Part shown: piece after piece, positions 32,524 through 40,407 of the stretch
Layout of the letters: each line of letters begins with the position of its first letter
How positions within the stretch are numbered: position 1 is the stretch's first letter
Source of the DNA: Opitutales bacterium
Lineage (GTDB): Bacteria > Verrucomicrobiota > Verrucomicrobiia > Opitutales > Seribacteraceae
Assembly: GCA_028045305.1 (NCBI GenBank)
Contig: JAOFTV010000006.1
Location: forward strand, 1 to 64,000
Direction: 5' to 3'
Length of the DNA: 64,000 nt
Notes under the pieces: generated by a model
Told to the model about the DNA's origin: nothing
The model's database searches: none
Seen by the model: only the letters and a program-made list of their open reading frames with translations
Made by a program: the position numbers and the translations under genes

Positions 32524-32569
32524 TGCAACCTATTGAACCAAAAACCAACCTTACAACCTAATTATCATT

Positions 32570-32950
32570 ATGAAAAAAAACCTGTCTTTTTTATTACTGC
32601 TCATTACCCCGTGCATCACAAGTGCGGCCTTCCCTGACATATCCATCGAAGACCTACAAAATGCTATTAATGAGAAAAAGGTTGCCGTGATTGTTGTAAA
32701 CGGAGCGAAATCCTTTCAACGAGACCGCATCCCAGGAGCAATTGACTTTTCTACGCAAGCGAAAAAACTTTCATCCATCCTACCAAAGAATAAAAATACT
32801 TTGGTTGTAGCTTATTGTGGTGGTCCTTCCTGCAGAGCTTACATGAAGGGAGCAAAAGCAGCAGCCAAACTTGGTTACAAAAATGTGAAACATCTTTCAG
32901 CCGGTATCTCTGGATGGAAAAAAGCAGGCTGCAAAACTGAGAGTAATTAA
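32570..32950 (+). CDS. Exported single-domain rhodanese
   Basis: This 126-residue protein has an N-terminal hydrophobic signal segment (residues about 3-19, ending near TSAAF) followed by one rhodanese domain. The loop VVAYCGGPSCRAY carries the presumed catalytic cysteine (first Cys) that would take a persulfide sulfur, and L..GI.GWK.AG matches the usual rhodanese end. The size fits stand-alone single-domain rhodaneses. It starts 46 bp after the giant gene and lies 22 bp before the next gene, all on the plus strand, so the three may be co-transcribed. A periplasmic or surface sulfur-handling role is inferred; the link to the giant protein is unknown. Confidence 0.85.
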   Translation: MKKNLSFLLLLITPCITSAAFPDISIEDLQNAINEKKVAVIVVNGAKSFQRDRIPGAIDFSTQAKKLSSILPKNKNTLVVAYCGGPSCRAYMKGAKAAAKLGYKNVKHLSAGISGWKKAGCKTESN

Positions 32951-32972
32951 AAGTTACTTGAATTTCATTTCC

Positions 32973-34898
32973 ATGAATACGGCTTCAAAATCCCTCGCGG
33001 TTTACATATGTACTTATCTAGTTTTGATAAGTATCCATTCCGTTATGGGGTCTAATGTAAGTTCCAGCATGGGAACGATTGAAATTCAATTAAAAGAGGG
33101 AACACCAGAGGCTCCACATTACGCTATCATTTCTGTAAGTGCTCAAGAGACAGCTATTTTTCGAGGATACATAGAAAGCGTAGTCGAGAACAATATTACC
33201 TTAGAAAAATTGATTGACCCAACCAACCCCGCTCTAGAAAAAAACCCATTGTCGGGCGGGGTTCTGGGAACAGTTCAAGCGAAAGCGACAGCTACTCTTG
33301 ACGCCAATGGTTCTTTGAACTCAATAATTGTGACCAAGCGGGGAGATCGTTATAATGGAAAGCCGTTGGTTTTTATTGATCCCCCTAACGATGCAAATGG
33401 CAGTTACAGTGAAATAAGAGGTGCCATCGCTGAGGCAGAGTGGAATGCTTCTTCAGGCAAGATTGATGAAGTTAACTTGATAGACCGGGGAATTGGTTAC
33501 CTTAATCCCCCAAAATTGTCGATTGATGGTGGTCCATGTTTTTTACGGTTAGTGGAAAGTGACTCCAACTATTCTGGAATCTTTTTCAAAATCGTTGGTA
33601 ATACTGATGATTCATTGGAAGTGAATGCATCCATGGTAGATAGTCTCGAGGCTATTCTAAAAACAGGGGACTTAGTAGAAGTTGTTCCTGCGTTTACCAT
33701 TAGCTCACTCCTTGGAGACTCAAGCACTCCATTACAAGCAGACGAAAATGCCTCCCTTGCAGACTGGGTATTTTTACTGGAGAAGCAAAGTCTCCAGACT
33801 GGAAATGCCTCAGATTACATCTCTATATTCAACGATGGGGCGTCATGGAAATCGGTACAAGACCCAACCGAAGATTTTTCCGAACAAGCTATATTCCCAG
33901 ACGATGCTATGATTATTGCCAGAAGAAATGATTCCAACTTAAGCCTTTTTCTTAGCGGTGTTGCACAATTATCATCCACTTATTGGGAGCTTCCAGAAAC
34001 TGGAAAAGCAAAATTAGTGGGTAATCCATACTCAACTGAAGTAATGTTGTCCGATCTAATCGACAATCAAGCGATCACAGAAAACAATTCCACAGACTTT
34101 GCAGACTGTTGGCTCGCACACGCTAACCCTGAACTTGCTGACAATATACAAATCCTTGATTCTTCTCAGTGGAATACTTATTGGCACGACGGTTCCAATC
34201 TCTATGTCACTGAAATCGCCAAAATTAGTGCACGGGCGGGCTCGGGAATAGGAGGTTCACTGACTTCATATGATTTTTCAATGAGTAGTGGTATCATTGA
34301 GAATGCAAGTAATGAAATTAATAATAAAGTTACCATTACCTCTACTTCCCATGGATTGAAAGCTGGCTTCTTTGTTACAATCAAAGGAGCCATTGGTCGC
34401 AAAACAAACGATCTTAAAAACCAAGTTAATTCTTCTTCTGAAGAGGTTCCAGACGGTCAAGGTTTGATGGTTCATTCAACTATTAACGGATACTGGGAAA
34501 TTACTAGTACGACTCCAGACACCTTCCAAATTGAATCAGTTTATCCCAATTCAGATTTCTTTTCTGATGGTAATGCAACTTGGGAAACTGGCGTACAAGG
34601 GAGTGGGTATGACAACAATGTCAGTTTGTCTATTATTGGTGGTGGGGGTCGTGGGGCAAGGGCCATGGGGATTGTAAAAGATGGAAGGATCGAAACCATA
34701 TCCCTTATAAGTGGTGGTCTATTATATACATCTCCCCCAACGATCGTTGTACATAATGGGGGCTGGAAAAATATTATCTCAGGGAATGCACCAATCAATG
34801 ATGTTCGAATCCCTGCTAGTTCAGGAATCCTTCTTATCCGCAACCATCCGTTTGGTCAAAATTGCACTATTCCTGTAGGCAAACTCATCAATTTCTAA
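32973..34898 (+). CDS. TIGR02597-like exported protein with inserted beta-motif modules
   Basis: The ATG at 32973 is preferred to a TTG at 32958 because it directly precedes a clear signal segment (AVYICTYLVLISIHSVMGS); it gives 641 residues. The scaffold resembles the verrucomicrobial TIGR02597 family: IEIQLKEG, a SLLGD block, WVFLLEKQS, IFNDGASWKSV, DDAMIIARRNDS, KLVGNPYSTEVMLSDL and a final RIPASSGILLIRN. Function is unknown. Three copies of the motif G.I..I.L...G..Y..PP.(I/V) (near 33313, 33459 and 34684) resemble repeats found in phage tail fibres and surface proteins. They lie in two blocks (about 33211-33534 and 34220-34763) that appear to interrupt the scaffold. Possibly co-transcribed with the rhodanese. 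Confidence 0.75.
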   Translation: MNTASKSLAVYICTYLVLISIHSVMGSNVSSSMGTIEIQLKEGTPEAPHYAIISVSAQETAIFRGYIESVVENNITLEKLIDPTNPALEKNPLSGGVLGTVQAKATATLDANGSLNSIIVTKRGDRYNGKPLVFIDPPNDANGSYSEIRGAIAEAEWNASSGKIDEVNLIDRGIGYLNPPKLSIDGGPCFLRLVESDSNYSGIFFKIVGNTDDSLEVNASMVDSLEAILKTGDLVEVVPAFTISSLLGDSSTPLQADENASLADWVFLLEKQSLQTGNASDYISIFNDGASWKSVQDPTEDFSEQAIFPDDAMIIARRNDSNLSLFLSGVAQLSSTYWELPETGKAKLVGNPYSTEVMLSDLIDNQAITENNSTDFADCWLAHANPELADNIQILDSSQWNTYWHDGSNLYVTEIAKISARAGSGIGGSLTSYDFSMSSGIIENASNEINNKVTITSTSHGLKAGFFVTIKGAIGRKTNDLKNQVNSSSEEVPDGQGLMVHSTINGYWEITSTTPDTFQIESVYPNSDFFSDGNATWETGVQGSGYDNNVSLSIIGGGGRGARAMGIVKDGRIETISLISGGLLYTSPPTIVVHNGGWKNIISGNAPINDVRIPASSGILLIRNHPFGQNCTIPVGKLINF

Positions 34899-34908
34899 AG
34901 TTCTCGAG

Positions 34909-37170
34909 TTAGGAAACTTGAACGGCGTCGATATCCAAGATATCAATGATTTCGTTATCGATTATAAATTGACCCCTAATCTTTCTTACTTGGGACAAGC
35001 AATTGGAAACTGATGAAGTAAGGTAAAACAAGTGATAACGATAATAACCCTTCATTTTTACAAGGGGAGTGGCAGCAGGGCCTTTAATCTCCACATCCTT
35101 TAATTGTGCACGGTCCAGTTCCTTTCTCCACTGTTCCGCATAAAACTTGGTTTTCTGTTCGCTACGTCCACGAAAAACATGCCTAATTAGATGCCTAAAT
35201 GGGGGATAATTTAACTCTTTGCGCATCGCCAGTTCCTCGTCCAAAAAAGCATCCAGTTCTGCCCGCCTCGCAAATTGAATACAACTTTCATGCGGAGCAT
35301 AGGTCTGAACATAAACTTCTCCAGCTCGGTCTCCCCTGCCCGCTCGTCCTGCCACCTGCACTAAAATTTGAAAAGCTCGTTCCGATGCCCGAAAGTCTTC
35401 CATACGCAAGGGAAGGTCAGCATCGATTACCCCCACCAAAGTAACCCGTGGAAAATCCAGTCCCTTGGCAATCATTTGTGTACCTACCATCACATCGATC
35501 TTACCTTTACGAAAATCTCGAAGGATTTCCCGAAAAAGATTTTTTTTGGTCATCACATCAGCATCAACCCGTACGACCCGGGCTCGTCTGGGCATAATCG
35601 ACTCGACCACATCTTCAATGCGTTGGGTTCCATGACCTTTTTTACGAATATCAACAGATTTACAATTCCCACATACTCTGGGAGCAGGCTTACGGTAACC
35701 GCACAAATGGCAGTGCAAGTAATGATCAGTCCGGTGATAAGTCATGGCAATACTGCAATCCCTACACTGCTCAACTTCACCACATTCCGTACAAAACAAA
35801 GTGGTATTAAATCCGCGACGGTTAAGAAATAAAATACTTTGCTCCCTGTTTTCATATCTTTGCCGCAGTGCCTCGACCAAAGGTTGGGAGAGAATTGGTG
35901 GAACCTTTTGTTTAAGAGCTTCCCTGCGCATATCAATTAAATGAACCAAGGGAAGTTCCCTCCCATCTATCCGTTTGCTAAGAACCGACTTTGCATATTT
36001 CCCACTCTTCACATTGCGGGCAGTCTCTAAGGATGGAGTGGCCGACCCAAGCAAACAGATGGCTCCGTTTAAATAGGCTCGGTATACCGCAACATCGCGA
36101 CCTTGGTAACGGGGTGCATCCTCCTGCTTGAATGCCGCTTCGTGCTCTTCATCAACCACCACCAAGCGAAGGTTTTGTACAGGAGCAAACACAGCCGAAC
36201 GAGCACCGACCACAATACGTGCCTCTCCACGGACTAATTTCCTCCACGCATCCAAACGTTCACCTGCCGAAAGATGACTGTGCCAAACCACTACCTCCTC
36301 TCCACTCTGTCCAAATCGGGCTCGTAAGCGATCAACCGTCTGGGGAGCCAGTGCGACTTCAGGCACGAGAAACAATACCCCACCACCCTGCCCCAATGCC
36401 TTTTCCATGGCCTGGCAGTAGACCTCTGTCTTTCCTGATCCAGTGACCCCCTGTAAAAGACGTGTACGAAATTCTCCCGAGTCCAAGTCCTCAACGATTT
36501 CATCGGTTGCTTTTTGCTGCTCTTCAGTTAATTCGCGTAAGGATTCAACCAGTCCCTCTGCATCATCTGTCCACTCATCGGAGTAAGCATCACGGGAGAC
36601 CTCGGACATGGATTGCTTAATCAATCCTTTCTTGATCAATCCATCGATCACAGATGGGGAAACTTTTGATTCCCGTCCCCAAACAATTGCATCAACCTGT
36701 TTTGGCTTGCTCTCTTTCAAAAGAGCATAAGCATTCGCCTGCTTAGGGGAGCGCTTAACCAAATCAGCCACCTGTTCCTTGGGCATAACAATCGCTTCGA
36801 TCATTCGACGAGTCTTAGCCTCCATACCGTCCCGCACAGAGGCCGGAATCATTGCTCCCAAAGTATTTTCTAAAGAGCATGCATAATAAGCGGATATCCA
36901 CTTGGCCAAGTTTACAAGTTCTGAACTAAGAACGGGTTCAGGTTGTACAAGTGAGGAAACGAAACGTAATTTTTCTCGCGGAGGAGAATGTTCAGGGCTT
37001 AATGATGATACCACCCCGATCACTCGTCGAACGCCCAATGGAATCCGGACTAATGAACCAACCTTCAAACAATCGTACAGGGATTTTTTGGCACCGTAAG
37101 TAAGGGCGTGATCAAAACCTCCAAGGGGAAGAACTTCGACCAAGGCCGGGCTGGATAAAACCTCTTTCAT
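34909..37170 (-). CDS. priA: Primosomal protein N' (replication restart helicase PriA)
   Basis: PriA binds stalled or repaired forks and reloads the replicative helicase. The protein has an N-terminal 3'-binding-domain region, a Walker A motif GVTGSGKTEVY (residues about 240-250), the DEEH box (about 340), and a zinc-binding segment with eight cysteines (about 457-503: CTECG, CRDC, CHLCG, CGNC). It also has the helicase motifs GTQMIAKGLDFP and QVAGRAGRGDR. The start at 37170 (MKEVLSS, 753 residues) is chosen over an in-frame ATG at 37278. It overlaps the stop of the upstream PQQ-propeller gene as ATGA, and the extra 36 residues would lie inside that gene. Translational coupling to the PQQ gene is likely. 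Confidence 0.95.
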   Translation of the reverse strand: MKEVLSSPALVEVLPLGGFDHALTYGAKKSLYDCLKVGSLVRIPLGVRRVIGVVSSLSPEHSPPREKLRFVSSLVQPEPVLSSELVNLAKWISAYYACSLENTLGAMIPASVRDGMEAKTRRMIEAIVMPKEQVADLVKRSPKQANAYALLKESKPKQVDAIVWGRESKVSPSVIDGLIKKGLIKQSMSEVSRDAYSDEWTDDAEGLVESLRELTEEQQKATDEIVEDLDSGEFRTRLLQGVTGSGKTEVYCQAMEKALGQGGGVLFLVPEVALAPQTVDRLRARFGQSGEEVVVWHSHLSAGERLDAWRKLVRGEARIVVGARSAVFAPVQNLRLVVVDEEHEAAFKQEDAPRYQGRDVAVYRAYLNGAICLLGSATPSLETARNVKSGKYAKSVLSKRIDGRELPLVHLIDMRREALKQKVPPILSQPLVEALRQRYENREQSILFLNRRGFNTTLFCTECGEVEQCRDCSIAMTYHRTDHYLHCHLCGYRKPAPRVCGNCKSVDIRKKGHGTQRIEDVVESIMPRRARVVRVDADVMTKKNLFREILRDFRKGKIDVMVGTQMIAKGLDFPRVTLVGVIDADLPLRMEDFRASERAFQILVQVAGRAGRGDRAGEVYVQTYAPHESCIQFARRAELDAFLDEELAMRKELNYPPFRHLIRHVFRGRSEQKTKFYAEQWRKELDRAQLKDVEIKGPAATPLVKMKGYYRYHLFYLTSSVSNCLSQVRKIRGQFIIDNEIIDILDIDAVQVS

Positions 37171-38585
37171 TGCCCGCGAAAATCGTAACAGAGTAAACGG
37201 CTCGACCTCCCGCTCATACGATCGGTATCGTTCTGCATAATGTAGAGAAGTCCTCGGCTCAGGGCTGGCAGAGTCCATGCCTCCGGGGCGAAAAATAGCT
37301 GAGACCGTGCTTCAATCTTCCAACCGCTTGGAGAAAATTTAATTCTCAGCAAAGATCCAAATTCGGAAAGACTCAAAAAACGATTCTCTAAAAGTAACCA
37401 GCTTGCCCTAAAGAGTTGGAGCTTCAGTTCACGCCCCTGAATCGTTTCCTGCCAAGCAATGAATTCTTTCCATAACACCTCACCAGTCTTCCAATTTAAA
37501 CAAAAGGCTTCCGCTCCTTGTTGGTGCCTACCCGAAACACCATATAAATAACCCTCATTTTCTACTGGGGTCATCCAATGAATTCCAATATCTGCATTTT
37601 CCCAGACTATTTCATAAGAAAAATCCTCTTTGATACGCAAAAGAACGGAACCCTTTTCATAACACTCCGAAAGAAAAACATATTGGTCTCCAAGAAAGAC
37701 TGGGGGACAGGCGGTGGCCGACTCGTATTTTTTCGACCTCCACGGAAAACGGATTAATTTTTCCCCTGTCTTTGGATCAAAGATCAAAAGTCCACCAGTT
37801 GCTGGCCGGCTTTCGCCTCCCGTCATCGCAAGTCCGACTAACCTACCATGAATTTTGGCGAGAACTGGGGAGGAATAACTCGCACCCCAGTCGTCTTTCA
37901 AAATCCATAAAGTCTTTCCGTTTTTACGATCAAACCCGACCATACATTGCCGGTCTCCGCCACCAAGGTTGAGAACAAGAATATTCCCACAAACAATTGG
38001 ATTTGATCCCTTGCCAAAAAAATACTGGGGGACCTTGTATTCCTTTGTTAGATCGCGTTTCCAAATCAGCTTGCCGGTTTTTAAATCCAGGCAAGTAAGC
38101 CAGGCAGTAACTCCGTGTAAATAAACCCGGTCTTGAAAAATTACCGGACTTGCCCGTGGACCAGCAGAATATCCATATCGATCCCGATAGTCGACTGGGT
38201 AGGAATATTCCCAAAGCGGGGCACCACTTATCGCATCTCTACCCTCAGCAACCTCCCGACCATTCATCCGGTGAAAAAGAACCAGAATATCGTCCATAAT
38301 TGCAGGTGATGCATAACCATCCCCTTTCTCTAATGACCAGATTAAGGAAGGCCCATCCGCTGGCCAGTTTTGCAAAAGTGGTGACTCCATAGACTTGGCA
38401 TTATCGGCCAGACCATTAAAGCGTGGCCAATCTTCCACCACCGCACCCTTACTTAATGGATTGGGAGCCAAAAATTGTGTCCATCGTTCCTCAGCAAATG
38501 AAGAGAAGCAAAAAAAGAGAAACCATACGAAATTGGAAATTTTAGTCACCCCACAAGCAATCTTCGATCTGGAGCATGTCTTCAA
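37167..38585 (-). CDS. Exported PQQ-type beta-propeller repeat protein
   Basis: This 472-residue protein has an N-terminal hydrophobic export segment (ISNFVWFLFFCFSSFAEE, about residues 16-33). It then carries repeated propeller blades of the type G..LW...., A.DAISGAPLWEY, CLDLKTGKLIWKRD, FDRKNGKTLWI, IFDPKTGEKL and LNWKTGEVLWKEF. Such domains are shared by quinoprotein dehydrogenases and BamB-like scaffolds. No dehydrogenase metal-site motif was recognised, so a BamB-like or planctomycete/verrucomicrobial PQQ-repeat protein of unknown role is the safer call. It lies upstream of priA with a 4-bp ATGA overlap, and is divergent from the potassium channel gene across about 90 bp. Confidence 0.8.
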   Translation of the reverse strand: MKTCSRSKIACGVTKISNFVWFLFFCFSSFAEERWTQFLAPNPLSKGAVVEDWPRFNGLADNAKSMESPLLQNWPADGPSLIWSLEKGDGYASPAIMDDILVLFHRMNGREVAEGRDAISGAPLWEYSYPVDYRDRYGYSAGPRASPVIFQDRVYLHGVTAWLTCLDLKTGKLIWKRDLTKEYKVPQYFFGKGSNPIVCGNILVLNLGGGDRQCMVGFDRKNGKTLWILKDDWGASYSSPVLAKIHGRLVGLAMTGGESRPATGGLLIFDPKTGEKLIRFPWRSKKYESATACPPVFLGDQYVFLSECYEKGSVLLRIKEDFSYEIVWENADIGIHWMTPVENEGYLYGVSGRHQQGAEAFCLNWKTGEVLWKEFIAWQETIQGRELKLQLFRASWLLLENRFLSLSEFGSLLRIKFSPSGWKIEARSQLFFAPEAWTLPALSRGLLYIMQNDTDRMSGRSSRLLCYDFRGQ

Positions 38586-38675
38586 CCCGAAAGCAACTTA
38601 TTCGTACATCAAAGCGGTTGGGCGCAAAACATTCTCGCACCCCAAGGATATTCCATCTAAAGAAGATAAAAAGTT

Positions 38676-40370
38676 GTGAAAGCTTCCATCCACTTCATGC
38701 CCTCTGTATTTAGGGAACGCAATAGGCGCAAAAATGTTACCCGCCTCTTAAAACTGTTTGTTGTCTTGGCGGTCTTTGTGGTTCTATACATGAATCTTTA
38801 CCGTTCAATTATGGGCGAAGAACGAGGAGGGGCTTACATTGGATGGATCGAGTCCTTGTATTGGGTACTCACAACCATGTCCACCTTGGGCTACGGAGAT
38901 ATCACCTTTTCGGGCAACACTGGGCGTTTATTCTCCATGGCAGTAATGTTTACCGGTGTGTTCTACCTCTTTATTGTTCTCCCATTTGCTTTCATGGAGT
39001 TTCTTTACAAACCCTTTGTGGAGTACCAGTCGGGAGCCCGTGTGCCCAAGCGTTACGAATGTGGAGAGCAAAAACATGTCATTCTCACACATTATGATTC
39101 CATTAGCCATGCTTTGATGGAAAAGCTAAGCCAGTTTGGGTATCCCTTTGTTTTGGTAATCGATAAATTGAAGGATGCCCAAAAATATCATGATATGGGC
39201 ATACCAGTTATGTTTGGATCGATCGAAGACCGGGAAACTTTTGAGGCTGCGGGGATTAAGAACGCTGCCATGGTCGTGGCTACAGACGACGATATCCGCA
39301 ATGTCAATGTGGCCTTTAGGGCCCGGGATGTTGACCCTAAGCTTCCCATCGTTGGCACCTGTAATAATCCAAGTTCGGAAGATATTATCGAATTGGCAGG
39401 AGCCAATCATGTCATTCGTTTTGCCAAACAGATGGGCAGTTTTCTTGCCCGCAGAATCTCCTGTACCGATAATAATACCCATGTGATTGGTTCTTTTGGA
39501 GAGGTCTTGATCGCAGAAGCAACTGTCCATGGAACTCCCTTGGTTGGAAAACAATTACAGGAAACCACACTTCGTGAAGAATATGGAGTCAATGTGGTGG
39601 GAATTTGGGAGCGGGGGAACTTTGAAACCCCGGAAGCGGCCACCATGCTTAATAACCACACCGTTCTTTTGCTTGCCGGAACTCAGACCAGTTTTGACAA
39701 GTATGATCATGACTTTAAAAACTTTTCCTCCAACTCCGCTCCCGTCATTATCATTGGAGCCGGCCGAGTGGGCAGGGAAACTGCCAAGACCCTGCACGAG
39801 ATGAATGTGCCCTACCGGGTGATCGAAACCGACGAGAAAAAAGCCGGCATGGTGGATAATTCAATCCTGGGAGACGCCTCTGAAAAAGCCGTGCTCGAAC
39901 GGGCTGGTATAAACAAAGCCCCTGCCGTTGTCATTACCAGTCATAATGATGAGAGCAATATGTACCTCACCATTTATTGCCGAAAATTACGTCCTGACAT
40001 TCAAATTGTTAGCCGGGCATTTCTTCATCGAAATGTTGAGCCCCTCCACCGGGCTGGAGCAGATTTTGTTATGTCTCAAGACTGGATGGGTGCTAACACC
40101 ATCTTTAATTTATTAAACCGTGCAGAAATCCTCATGATCACCGAGGGGCTCGATGTATTCAGTCAAAAAACGCCGAAGTCGCTCGCTGGAGTATCAGTTA
40201 AGGATTCAAAAATTCGCGATAAAACGGGTTGTAGTATCGTAGCAATTAAAGGAGATGCTGGAACTATTATCACTCCCTCACCTAAGGACGAATTTTGTAA
40301 AAACGGGGAGATTATCTTGATCGGAAGCGAAGCTGCAGAAAAAGCTTTCGAGTCTAAATTCTGCTCTTAA
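38676..40370 (+). CDS. Two-transmembrane potassium channel with two RCK (TrkA) domains
   Basis: After a basic N-terminus come TM1 (LFVVLAVFVVLYMNLY), a pore loop with the potassium selectivity filter TLGYGD (codons about 38883-38900) and TM2 (AVMFTGVFYLFIVLPFAF). The cytoplasmic part has two TrkA-N/TrkA-C tandems. The second carries a clear nucleotide-binding motif GAGRVGRETA with a downstream acidic ETDE. In the first, the glycine loop is replaced by THYDSIS, so it probably does not bind NAD normally. A GTG at 38676 gives 564 residues; an ATG at 38697 is an equally good start, and neither has a strong Shine-Dalgarno sequence. The role inferred is ligand-gated potassium flux. Confidence 0.9.
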   Translation: MKASIHFMPSVFRERNRRKNVTRLLKLFVVLAVFVVLYMNLYRSIMGEERGGAYIGWIESLYWVLTTMSTLGYGDITFSGNTGRLFSMAVMFTGVFYLFIVLPFAFMEFLYKPFVEYQSGARVPKRYECGEQKHVILTHYDSISHALMEKLSQFGYPFVLVIDKLKDAQKYHDMGIPVMFGSIEDRETFEAAGIKNAAMVVATDDDIRNVNVAFRARDVDPKLPIVGTCNNPSSEDIIELAGANHVIRFAKQMGSFLARRISCTDNNTHVIGSFGEVLIAEATVHGTPLVGKQLQETTLREEYGVNVVGIWERGNFETPEAATMLNNHTVLLLAGTQTSFDKYDHDFKNFSSNSAPVIIIGAGRVGRETAKTLHEMNVPYRVIETDEKKAGMVDNSILGDASEKAVLERAGINKAPAVVITSHNDESNMYLTIYCRKLRPDIQIVSRAFLHRNVEPLHRAGADFVMSQDWMGANTIFNLLNRAEILMITEGLDVFSQKTPKSLAGVSVKDSKIRDKTGCSIVAIKGDAGTIITPSPKDEFCKNGEIILIGSEAAEKAFESKFCS

Positions 40371-40407
40371 ATATTTTAACTGGAACAACCATTTTCCGGG
40401 CTTGGGT

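Larger units (their letters stand above)
445..31175 (+). repeat. Dispersed ConA-like domain family with VEGYLAHKWG signature
   Basis: Within the giant gene one ConA-like subtype recurs. It opens with PGL.LWLDASD, continues with W.DKSGNG..A and N..P.V.FDG, and closes with (K/E)VEGYLAHKWGL..LP..HPY..SPP. The closing motif lies near 1051 (divergent), 7291, 8437, 12856, 13840, 15019, 15625, 21211, 23014, 24741, 25906, 26788 and 31087. Copies are diverged at the protein and DNA level, so they are old duplicates or separate acquisitions rather than recent tandem copies. The ends of this subtype are probably close together in the fold, as expected for a jelly roll. That would explain why it so often sits inside other domains. 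The repeat is coding; it is not a mobile DNA element with visible ends. Confidence 0.85.

Noticed and set aside
1-32523. Misassembly as the cause of the nested domains
   Set aside because: All seams keep frame, no exact long DNA duplications flank the inserts, and nested copies are diverged from each other. Long reads would still be the decisive test.
37171-37278. N-terminal extension of PriA from an upstream ATG
   Set aside because: The added 36 residues lie within the propeller gene and do not resemble PriA. The ATGA-coupled start at 37170 begins at the usual N-terminus.
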